A stretch of 64,000 bases of DNA. It comes from Asterias rubens (taxonomy: Eukaryota > Echinodermata > Asteroidea > Forcipulatida > Asteriidae). The stretch covers positions 1,738,501 through 1,802,500 of the forward strand of contig NC_047062.1 of the NCBI RefSeq assembly GCF_902459465.1, given 5' to 3'. Below are positions 25,128-35,200 of the stretch, piece after piece; within the stretch, counting starts at the first letter, position 1; each line of letters opens with the position of its first letter. A model generated the notes under the pieces. The model was not told the DNA's origin and ran no database searches. It was given only the letters and a program-made list of their open reading frames with translations. Both the position numbers and the translations under genes were made by a program.

Positions 25128-25372
25128 TTCTAACCCATATTTCATGCCCTGGTGAAGCAAACTATTGTAACTTGTAAGTGCAGTGCTATGCACAAGACTC
25201 AATTCACTTGCCTTAGAGTACATCAAATACAGGTACAACATTAGATAAACACAAACTCTCATCTGTGTATATTAAGTATATTACAAACACGTTCAAGTGG
25301 TGATAATTCCCAGGAAGTCAGTGTGAAGAATGCTTCAATGCTTTTAAGACTACACAATGTGTTAACAGATGT
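25128..25372. repeat. Left arm of 245-bp inverted duplication
   Basis: Reverse complement of 27636-27880 with three differences by eye (about 98.8% identity), equal length. It lies about 1.3 kb beyond the mucin stop codon and may be outside the transcript (a TTTATT, i.e. minus-strand AATAAA, is at 26250-26255). Confidence 0.9.
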
Positions 25373-25776
25373 AGCTTCACACTATCTAATAAGTGCTCAT
25401 CCAAGGAGGGGAAATGTATGTACAAGTCGAGATGCACTACTCTAGGCTCTGTGCAGTAAGGCCAGGATAGTCCCTAGTTAACTGGAGAAGGTGGGAAAAC
25501 AATATCCTCTGTGCTTGTGCGTGACATGTTTTTGACACCCAAGGAAGGGACCCCCCCCTTTCTTGCCATTGCAGTGTACTTATCTATCAATCAGTACTAC
25601 CATTCTAAGTGGCCATGAGGGAGTATGGGCTCGTGTGTGCATATTGAAACATAGATCTACTGCTAAATCATTGACGATGTACAGTATACACCTGATCAGA
25701 CAGCTTATGTAGAACCATAGAGAAAGGACGGGTAGAACCCATAACACATCTCAATGTATTTGCAACTTATGCACAT

Positions 25777-26145
25777 TTAAAGCCATTGGACACTTTTGGA
25801 AAAAAAATGAAAAGTTCACAGATTTACAAATAATTTACAGGGTTTACAGAAGGTAATGGTGAAAGATTTCTCTTGAAATATTATTCCATGAAATGCTTTA
25901 TTTTTTGAGAAAACATTAAAACAATATCAATTCTCGATATCGAGAATTACGGATTTATTCTAAACACATGTCATGACACAGCAAAACGTGCAGAAACAAG
26001 GGTGGGTTTTCCCGTTAATTTCTCCCGACTCCGATGACCAATTGAGCCTAAATTTTCACAGGTTTGTTATTTAATATATGAGTTGTGATACATGAAGCGT
26101 GGGCCTAGGACAATACTGTTTACCGAAAGTGTCCAATGGCTTTAA
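25777..26145. mobile_element. TTAA-MITE family B, copy 1
   Basis: TTAAagccattggacactttt to accgaaagtgtccaatggcTTTAA: inverted ends of about 20 bp and TTAA on both sides. A perfect 20-bp palindrome aattctcgatatcgagaatt lies in the middle (25929-25948). Related in its right third to family A (gatgaccaattgagc, ttttcacaggtttgttattt). Confidence 0.85.
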
Positions 26146-26464
26146 TAGATGATAAAGGTAACATATACCTCTGGCTTTTGGAACCATTTAACGGTGTTTA
26201 ATTGTTTCAATCCTATATATATAAGTACACTAAAAATAACACGTGAACATTTATTTCAAAAGGGGGTCAGGTTTTTGAGATGTCGCCAAAAATCCAAGAT
26301 ATGCAGACGCAGGAAGAATAATATATGTTACTGGAAAACACAATCTGAGAAGTGTTACTGTCCCTGCTTCCCAGATTCAAATTTTGGAGCACTGATATAA
26401 TTTTGTCACTTATTAAAAAAAAATGTATTCATAGGCTTCACACGAGAATCAAGTATTTGTGGTG

Positions 26465-26680
26465 TGTGGCGCTTCAAAACATGCCGGCCTTCAACTTCGC
26501 TTTTGAAGGGGAAAGGGCACATCAATTTCCCTCTGGTAAGAGGCACCTCTTTGCAGAAAATGTAAATTTGTAAAGGAACCTTTACACAAAGCACCACTGC
26601 AAAAGCACAGGGAACCACTGCAAAAACACAGGGCACCACAGCAATTAATGTGGATGCCATGGGTTTTTTCAAGGCCTGGA
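26465..26680. repeat. ggcacctctttgcagaaaa repeat, inverted partner at 29790-29930
   Basis: ttttgaaggggaaagggcac and gaggcacctctttgcagaaa match, in reverse, ctgcatagaggtgccccgt and gtgccccttccccttcaaga at 29870-29925. The copy lies just past the mucin stop codon, so it may be in its 3' UTR. Confidence 0.55.
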
Positions 26681-26689
26681 CACTTGACC

Positions 26690-29432
26690 CTACCGACTGA
26701 CCTGTCCGTTTGACATCATCTTCCTACGCCCTCTGCTCTTGTTCTTCCTGCATGTTCGAACGCCGTAGGCAAAGCACACGATTACGAACGCTGCCACCAC
26801 ACCAAGGATGACCGGAAACATGAGCTTCGATATCAAGCTATTATTCTGTGAGATGAACAAAGAGAATTATCACTTCAAAAAGCAAAAGATCGTGAAGCAA
26901 GTCGTCACACTTGTAAGCTTGGACCTGATAAAGTGGGAGTGGAATCAGAAAAATATAGCGCTTCCGCATTCCATATCCGAGGAGTCCGAGGGGTAAGTTG
27001 GATTGGGGAGGCAGACATGTCTATTTCCCACATTCAACAAGTGTGGGTGTGATATTTATCTTCAGACAAACTTGACATACAGATTTGCGCATTTTACAGT
27101 GTTGAATCAGTTGTGCATTTTGTGTACACTTAGCTTACACCAGTGCAATGTGCGAAGTTAGTGTACATGTAGTACAATATGCAGGGTGAGATATGGGAGG
27201 GGTTGTGACGGTTTATATCACATGTCTCGTTGCTGTGCGTCGGCCAATCAGATTCAGGGATTCAAGTTTGTTTTCTACAAAGGTAACAGCCATACTATGG
27301 AAACAGCATACTTTCAAATGAGTATTGGCAAAATACATGTAAACATGTAGGCCTATATTATGACCGATATATTCATACATGTAGGTCATCAAACTTCAAA
27401 AACGAAAAGCCGCAATTTGCTATTCAGCTAAAATGTCAGATTGCATACGAGGTTATATCAAATTAAATAGGCTCAGCTGTACAGTATGCAGCATACTCAA
27501 ATGTTCTATTTCTATGGTGTCCATTAAAATGATTTACTTTAAATTTTCATACTCACCGTAAACTTGTCTAACCAACTGTTGTCAGTGTCATTCTTATTTG
27601 TTTCTGGAGAGAAAACAAGAAAAAGAAAACGTTAAACATCTGTTAACACATTGTGTGGTCTTAAAAGCATTGAAGCATTCTTCACACTGACTTCCTGGGA
27701 ATTATCACCACTTGAACGTGTTTGTAATATACTTAATATACACAGATGAGAGTTTGTGTTTATCTAATGTTGTACCTGTATTTGATGTACTCTAAGGCAG
27801 GTGAATTGAGTCTTGTGCATAGCACTGCACTTACAAGTTACAGTAGTTTGCTTCACCAGGGCATGAAATATGGGTTAGAAGTAGTTTTTTTTATTTTTTT
27901 TTTTTATGAATTTGACCAACTGGTTAACACCAGGCATCTTCCATTTTTCCACCTGACAGGATTTTTTCTCAGAACTGTTGGAATTTTGTTTTCCTAGAAA
28001 GTACCACTTGCGCGGCCAAACTCATCATTTCATTTGCAAAAATTGACCAACCGTCTCTACCAACAGTGGCCTAAATTCCATTGCAATTGAGCACAGCCAG
28101 TGGCTTCTCCAGATTCCTGCTCCCATTGAAGCTCTTTGAGCAATGGCTCTCCTACCCTCTGCATCATCTGTGTGCCTCAAAATGGCACTGCACTAATGAC
28201 AAGTGAGTAAGCTTAATACAAGCAAACTTCACAGAATGGGAAAATAATCCACATAATATCTCGGGCTTATGAAACCACAGCTTTGCTTACAGCTCTGAAA
28301 AGCTACTTCTGCAGTGCACAGAAAATGCATAATAACAAAACTCTGAAATTTACAAAAATGCAGCTGTATTTATTAAGTAGGAGATTCTCAGCCCTGGAAC
28401 TTCATATTTGAAAGGGCATTGTCTCTTCATTTTGCACAGCACTTCAGCTGTAAATCAAGAAGGTCAAGACCAGGGCAACGTAGGTCTTGGCCTTCATGTT
28501 ATTTCAGGCCTACAGGCCTGATACTTCACGAAGGCAATTGCCTCCATGCCCCATGATCATAGTCTTGGTGCCCTTGAAATGCTCCAGTAGAAATTTACAA
28601 TTTTCTCATAGGGTGACCATACTTTACTAAGAAAAAAATGCCCTGATCATACAGCATAAGTTAAAGAACTGTACCCACCAGCGTTAGATGTGAGTGGTGA
28701 ATGTGTATGGTGATCTCCACTCTCCTCATTGTCTCCTTGGTGTGGTTTTTTGGTCTTGACTGGCTGGGGCTTTTGAGTCGTTTGGGCAAGAGTAGTTGTT
28801 GCTGGTGGAGGCTGTGTTGTTAGTTCCACAGGAGGTGGTAGCGTAACAACTGGGTGTTTCGTTGTGACTGGCTTCTGTGTTTCCTTCTTTGGTATTGGTG
28901 TTGTTGGCTGTAGAGTTGTTGCCTTCGTTGTCGCCACAGTTGTAATTGGTGAATGAGTCGTTGTAAACCAAGGTGTTGTAGTTGTCAATTCAGTCGTTGT
29001 TGTTGGAGGTGCTGTGGTTGCCAAGGGAGTCGTTGTTCTCACAGGTGTTGCTGTTGCATTAGTTGGTGTAGGAGAAGCCGGTTTTGCTGATGCTACTGGA
29101 GGTTCAACAGGTTGTGGATTAGGGTCCTCTGACTTAGGGGTCTCTGAAGTTAGACTTGAATCTGGTTCTGTGGTTGTGTTGTTAGTGACAGCTGCTGGTT
29201 CCGCTGTTAATCCAGTACCCGTCACCTCTTCTGTTGTTGCTGTTTCCTCACTTGTGACTGACTTTTCTGATGAAACTGTTGTTACATCATCAGTTGTTAC
29301 AGTTGGATTTGAGGCGACAGTTGTTGTTGGAGATGTTTTAGGAGGAATTGCCGCTGCAGAGCAAAACTGACTTAGGACAGCAACAGACAGAATGCAAACG
29401 CTTATAGCTAACAGTTTTGTTTGGGAACTCAT
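26690..29432 (-). CDS. Single-pass membrane mucin-like protein (3 exons)
   Basis: Coding exons on the minus strand: 29432-28679, 27603-27557 and 26845-26690, all with GT/AG borders (donors gtgggt and gtgagt; acceptors ctccag and ctcacag). Phases fit exactly: exon 1 ends with one base, exon 2 supplies two and ends on a codon border. The product is 318 residues. Residues 1-27 form a signal peptide with hydrophobic core ending near CSAAA. Residues 28-245 are almost entirely Thr, Ser, Pro, Val and Ala, with TTT clusters and several N-x-T sequons, typical of dense O-glycosylation. Residues 275-296 are a transmembrane helix (LMFPVILGVVAAFVIVCFAY) followed by a 22-residue basic tail with RKNKSRGRRK. 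This is the plan of a type I surface sialomucin; low-complexity mucins cannot be assigned to orthologues by eye, so no symbol is given. A palindromic CRE lies 36 bases upstream of the start codon. Inverted 245-bp repeats flank exons 2-3. Confidence 0.82.
27636..27880. repeat. Right arm of 245-bp inverted duplication
   Basis: Partner of 25128-25372. It lies in intron 1 of the mucin gene and ends only about 32 bases before the exon 2 acceptor. A T-rich run (27886-27905) follows immediately outside the arm. Confidence 0.9.
28505..28645. mobile_element. Family E repeat, copy 3 (truncated)
   Basis: caggcctgatacttcacgaa, cttggtgcccttgaaatgct, then it breaks off at aaaaaatgccctgatc. Located in intron 1 of the mucin gene. 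Confidence 0.55.
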
Positions 29433-29467
29433 CTTGGCTGTCTGAACTCCGAGTCTCTATTTAGACG

Positions 29468-29475
29468 TGACGTCA
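29468..29475. promoter_or_regulatory. Palindromic CRE (TGACGTCA) upstream of the mucin gene
   Basis: A full consensus cAMP-response element, TGACGTCA, 36 bases upstream of the minus-strand start codon at 29432, extended by an overlapping ACGT on one side. CREB/ATF dimers bind this palindrome in animals. Position close to the start codon suggests promoter or 5' UTR, but no transcription start is known here, so function is inferred. Confidence 0.4.
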
Positions 29476-31180
29476 GTTATTGAGAAGTCATTTTAAGGTT
29501 TGGCTTGCGCTAAGAAACCCTGGAAGTATCTCTCTTTTTCTGTTAAAAGGAAGTAAATAAACAGATTTACATAATATGACTATTATTTCTTGATTCTGCA
29601 TTCAACTCACTCTTTAATGAGTTTTAATCATTGCATGATCTCATACTGGACATGCTTGAAGTAAGTATGTGTTGTGGAAGTAGAACCGTTCCCAACTGTT
29701 TCAAGCAGAAAAATGTCATTAGTTCAAATATGAAATTTCTAGAAAGATGTACCCTCCTGTCTGCACACTAAGTTCTCTCTCTCACTCTGAGGATACAGCA
29801 GGCCTCGAAATAACCCCCAGCACCCATTGTTTTGCTGTGGTGCCCTGTGCTCAATACAACCCTTTGTTTTCTGCATAGAGGTGCCCCGTAACAGAAGCTG
29901 TGCCCCTTCCCCTTCAAGAGCGAAGGTCTGATTACGGTATACCTGCAGTAAGCCTGCTGTGACAGCATATAAAATTTAAAAAAATGAAGCTTTACTACTT
30001 CTGTCTATGTGCCTATTATGCACATGAACAAAGTCCACACGGTTTCTAGGCAAGAAAGGAATGTACTATCTAGTCTACAGCAATAAAACCAATCATTGGT
30101 TGCAGGTAGGGAACCATTGTCTGTGGGACAATATAAATATTTGGCCTTTTACCATTGTTTGCATCAGCCAAAGACCACTTGTGGTGACATTTTGGCAATG
30201 AATTAAGGTTACGTATGACATGTAGTTTAACACATCACAATGCATTTATGCCCTTTACCCCTTCTCCCCGAGTTATTTACTACAATATGTGTGATCTTTA
30301 TTCATTTCCATATCATTTGTTTTCCACGTTTTGTTGTTATTCCTCAAAATAAAAAATTATAACTTTTTTCCCTGATTTGTGGTTCTTAACATCTTTTAAA
30401 AAAACAAAAAACAGTCAGTCAATTACTACAGTGTACATTTTCAGTGCCTGCAAAGTAAAAACCGAATTCAGCCTTTAAAAGAGGTTTCAGCTTTTAAAAC
30501 TTATGTCTTCACAACATTTTTGTGTGTGATATCCTTGTCTGTAAGCAAATCTGATACATTCACAATGGCAATGGATTTGCATTGTTAGTCAACTACTTAA
30601 AAAAATAGAGAAATTGACAGCAGGTTTGCAGGCCTTTTGCTTTAGTGGTGAAGTGTTTATGAAAAGGACATTCTGCAGAAGGCAGCAAAAAAACATCTGA
30701 GACCAGTGATTTTAGCCCTCAGACAATAAACTCATGAAGGGACGGACTCATGAAGTCCAAAAATCTTGTGTTTTTCAACATTTGATTGAATAAAGAAATG
30801 ATGTTCAAATAGTGACTCTGAGATGAGTTTAGTAATATACAATTCAATTAAGTATCAAAACAAAATTATAAATCCATCATAAGAAAAATTAGAAAAAAAA
30901 TCTTCCCTTACTAATTTATATTCCAAATGACAACAATTTCAGGTTTAACTATTTCCTAATTAGGGCCTATTATTAATTCTGGTTCGGTAAACATTTTGGG
31001 TTTACAAGCCCTCTTAGAGTTACGCCCCAGCATCCTTGCGCTATCATATCTATAGATGTATGAACTCACTCAGTAACTAGCTGGGGCACTGTCCCTAAAA
31101 ACAAATTTGACATCTGCAGTTCCAATCGAACTGCAGATGTCAAACAAATGTTTCATTTAGAGGAATACAGCACCTTACTA
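29476..31180. other. Gene-free stretch upstream of the mucin gene
   Basis: Apart from the repeat at 29790-29930 I see no exon, RNA gene or named repeat here. AT-rich with poly-A and poly-T runs. A short inverted pair, atttgacatctgcagtt / aactgcagatgtcaaac, lies at about 31105-31145. Confidence 0.5.
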
Positions 31181-31362
31181 AAGTCCGGTTCATACTTCCT
31201 GCAAATGCGAATGCAAAGCAAATTTGACGTCACAACCCTCCTTTCGCAGCGATATTTCGCAAGTGAGTTGAACAAAGTTGAACTGCTGCGAATAATTCGT
31301 TGCGAATTTGTGACGACAACATTCATATCGAATTCGCATTCGCAGGAAGTATGAACCGGGCT
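31181..31362. mobile_element. 182-bp MITE (ggttcatacttcctgc ends)
   Basis: Inverted ends aagtccggttcatacttcct (left) and aggaagtatgaaccgggctt (right), continuing inward with gcgaatgc / gcattcgc. A fragment of the same family is at 16515-16562. Confidence 0.85.
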
Positions 31363-31871
31363 TAATAAAAAAGCTGGGTCTAACCATGGAGGTAGAAATC
31401 ACAAGCCCTACCTATTATAAGTATAAGCTAAGCCTAACTAAGGTCTTCGGAAATTTTAACAGCTTTGCAGGCGTCCTTGCAGGCTTTCCGAAATGGGGTC
31501 AAACAGACACGATGACATCATTAACAACATGATGCAAAAACAAAATACAATGTGTATGTGACAATCCGATCCCATATGTCAATATTTTGCCAATGCCACT
31601 TCACTTGTGACTTGCTTATTTATTTGAAATCAGTCCTTCTTCCTTGTCTTTTTTGTAAGTTAAAATTAAATACTTCAGTTTCACACTAAAAATAGAAAGA
31701 ACACAGCATGTTTTACAAGTCGGTTTAACTTTTATGTAAGTTCAACGTGTTAAAAACCACGAAGACAACTAGCTTGTCAAACAATTTTCACTAAAGGTCG
31801 AGTTGTCTTACTTCACAATAATGTGTGTGTAAGCGGGAGCGGTGAAAAACTCCGCCGGCGAACACGCAGCC

Positions 31872-32039
31872 ATGGCAGCGGGCTTTGCCTTCGGAGCAGC
31901 TAGCTGGGTAGGTGCTACGGAGTCAACTCGACCTAGAATGACTAAATTGGAATCATCAGAAAAGCTAAACCATACAATCAATGAAAATAATTTTGTTCAA
32001 GTCACAGATCTTACCAATAAAAATGCAGCACTTCTATAG
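31872..32039 (+). CDS. Short upstream ORF or possible first exon ahead of C1D
   Basis: An ATG in a strong context (gccATGG) opens a 56-codon frame ending at 32039, within a locally CpG-rich patch (31830-31930) that looks like a promoter. The first twelve codons (MAAGFAFGAASW) are followed by gtaggt, a usable donor, so this might instead be the first exon of an alternative transcript. No family is recognised. It may simply be part of the C1D 5' region. Confidence 0.2.
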   Translation: MAAGFAFGAASWVGATESTRPRMTKLESSEKLNHTINENNFVQVTDLTNKNAALL

Positions 32040-32224
32040 CTGACGAATACTGGAACGTTTGTTGTTCTTCACAATCACAGAAAATGTTCCACGTCGGCGA
32101 AATCTCAATCCAGCGATTTCGCAAGAGGGCTCAGTTTTTTTTAGAACGATCTCATTTCACTGGTACTCCAGCGAAAATCCCACAGTAAAGAGGTGCAGTG
32201 CCAGGCATCAACGTAAAAAACAAA

Positions 32225-35200
32225 ATGGCAGCTCCCAAGAAAACCGACATGGACGACGTCGAAAAGATTGATTTTAACCCTGAAAAGTATCCTAAAGAAA
32301 TTGCAAATCCTCTACGCACATTTCAAAAGTCGTTAATTGAAGTAGAGAAAGTTTTGGCTCCGTTGAAAAGAGCATCACTTCCTGATCTCAATTGTAAGGT
32401 AGGGTCAAACAAAATTTGCTTCAGACTCACAGTCACAGTCGCACTTTACAGTCACTACGGCCATTGCTCCATGGCCATACACATACAGTCAGCAGACTCA
32501 CATCCGTGTACATGGACTCATTTGGTCGGAAATCAGTCAGACTCAGAGGAATCAGATGGTAGGGACTTTTCGTTTTCGATGACGGATGGTTCTGTGACGG
32601 TAAAGATGACATTTGGCGTCATCTGCGCATGCGTCGGCTTTGAGGACGGTCGTCCGTCAATTTCTACGACAGTACTTGGGATGAATCTTCGTTGTGCTGA
32701 AAACGACAACGTTTAGCTGAACAACCGTCGCAGAACCATCCGTCGTCGAAAACAAAAAGTCCCTGGTAACCGGACACTTCGGCACCTTGCAAACTCGGCA
32801 CCAGCAAAATCGGCACTTAGCAAACTCGGCACCTTGCAATTTCGGCACCCACTCGGCACCAAGAATGTCGGCACCAAACAAACTCGGCACCGACCTGTTT
32901 TGGTCCAACAAACTCGGCACCAAACAAACTCGGCACCGGCCTATTTAGGTCCATCATTTCTACCATGATCAAACTAAACAGCAAATACCACCCAAAGAGT
33001 AGTACGTGTACTTAACACCATAAAAACTGGTTTGAATTTACTTAAAATAATTAGTACTAGTAGTTATTTTGTTATGCTAGCTTATGTATGACCATAACCG
33101 CTTCCGAATTTTGAAAAACTTTTTGTAAATGTTCCCAAAAAATACTTGGACATCGAAATTACCATGGAGGTAGAAATAGATGAAATTATATGTATTGCCG
33201 ACTCAAAAACGTCTTGAAAAGTTTACACAAAATAAATAATAATGATTTTGATACAGATTTTTGAAAAGGGCGACCTCACTATGACAGTGAAAAATACATA
33301 TTAATTACTAGACGTCGAACCCGTCGATACACACGACGAGGATCGGGATTTATTTCAATTTCCACTGGGTGCCGAGTTTGCAACCGTGGCGGATTGAGCG
33401 TTGAAGGTGCCGAGTTTGTAGTTGTGCATGTGCCGAGTTTGTGGGTGCCGAGTTTGCAAGGTGCCGAGGTTGTGGGTGCCGAGTTTGAGAGGTGCCGAGT
33501 TTGCTGGTGCCGAGTTTGCAAGGTGCTGAAGTGTCCGGTATTCAATCAGATTCAGCAGAGTCCCATAATTAATGTCATGATCAAAACAAGCTGTCATCAT
33601 AGAAATGTTGAAATTAAGAAAGATTAACAATTTTGCACTTACTGCTGATTCAGACAGAGATTCCAAGTTCAGAGGCCAGCTATGAGCTATGCGCGAGATT
33701 TTTCAAAGCCTACCCCCGCCCTAAAAAAAAATGTCTTTTTTTTTCTCTCTCGCAGAACGGAATCGCCGCCCATAAAAAAATTGTTTAAAAACCGCCCCCC
33801 AAAAAACACTTTTTTTCCCCAGAAATTTATTTATGGACAAAATGTTACGAACAAAGCGCATCAAAAACCTCTTTGGTATACTTCAAAGTCACATGAGGTG
33901 CTCAGGAGATGTTGCTGGTTAATGTGGAGGTACGATTATTTCAGATTATTTCCCCCAAAAAGAAAAATTTTACGCTCTTGACTTCTGCCTGTTGTTGAAG
34001 AGTCTATGCTGGTGGAGCGCATTGAACGACTTAGCTAAACGAATCGGGACAAACTTGTGCGCAATGTGCGTTTTGCGCTCTGCCGATTGTCTCCTTAATC
34101 TTCTGGGAGAGCAAAAGCGTGCGCAATCTGTTGATGATTCTGATAAACTGCGTGCAATCTGAAGATTGTGCAAACTTTGTAGATTGCGTTTATTTGTACA
34201 CATGTGCGCAATATGGCAATGCATTGCCGTTATTTTTTATTTTTTATCCGGTCTGGCCACAATGCGTGAGAGCATGGTTGCGGCGCATGAGAGCGTGAGA
34301 CAGACCCCTAATGCTGCTTGAGTCGAGACTTGGTAGGTCTGTGATTATAGTGGTACGACCATGGTCATGGAGCTTGGAGGCTTCCTCCACGACCGATTAT
34401 GATAATGTTCCGCCCTAACTTGATAATTCCAACTATAGGACACTATTGGCAATTGTCACAGACTAGTCTTCACAGTTGGTGTATCTCAACATATGCATAA
34501 AATAACAAACCTGTGAACATTTGAGCTCAATCGGTCGTCGAAGTTGCGAGATATTAATGAAAGAAAAAACACCCTTGTCGCACCATGGTCACAGATGCTT
34601 CAGATGCTTGATTTCGAGACCTCAAATTCTAAATCTGAGGTCTCGAAATCAAATTCGTGGAAAATTAATTCTTTCTAGAAAACTACGTCCCTTCAGAGGG
34701 AGCCGTTTCTCACAATGTTTTATACTATCAACAGCTCCCCATTACTCGTAATCAAGAAAGGTTTTATGATAATAATTATTTTGAGTAATTACCAATATTG
34801 TCCACTGGCTTTAAGTAAAGGGAGAAACCTTGCTGCTTGTATAATGATCCAACTGATTTTTTTTCTTTTCTTCTTGTAGCTGCAGGCTCTGGATCGCGCT
34901 AAAATGGAACTTGTTTCTGCCTATGCCATCAACTCCATGTTTTGGAGTAAGTACAAAGTTCAGTCAAACCATGTAGCCATAGATGTAGCACTCCTCTCTA
35001 AATGCTAAGAAGCTCAGTACCTGGATCTTAAACACAGAGTAGAGACCATCTGAGTGATAACAAGTGATCTAACATCCAGATATTTTTGAGCGAAAGTGAT
35101 GTCCTTAGTTTGGAGTGTTATTGTCTGACTGTTTTTCCTCTGAAGGGGGTGCGTTTTGCTTGTATAAAGCTACTGTGTTTCTGATCAATCAGAGTGTTGG

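Noticed and set aside
25074-25262. Matching frames MRVCVYLMLYLYLMY at 25074-25262 (-) and 27746-27997 (+)
   Set aside because: They are the two copies of the inverted arm; no splice or family evidence that the peptide is made.
28726-28971. 81-codon minus-strand frame rich in Asn and Thr
   Set aside because: Shifted frame inside mucin exon 1; the real frame has the signal peptide and correct splice phase.
29014-29370. 118-codon plus-strand frame rich in Val, Gly and Ser
   Set aside because: It is the mirror of the Thr/Pro-rich mucin exon; low-complexity codons on one strand open a frame on the other.
32198-32716. Single 172-codon frame including the C1D start
   Set aside because: Only the first 58 codons after ATG 32225 are C1D; the rest is intron 1 and a MITE.
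33279-33666. Minus-strand frames reading TRHLQTRH or NSAPTNSAP repeats
   Set aside because: Translations of the foldback arm units; they appear in all frames and have no start or splice support.
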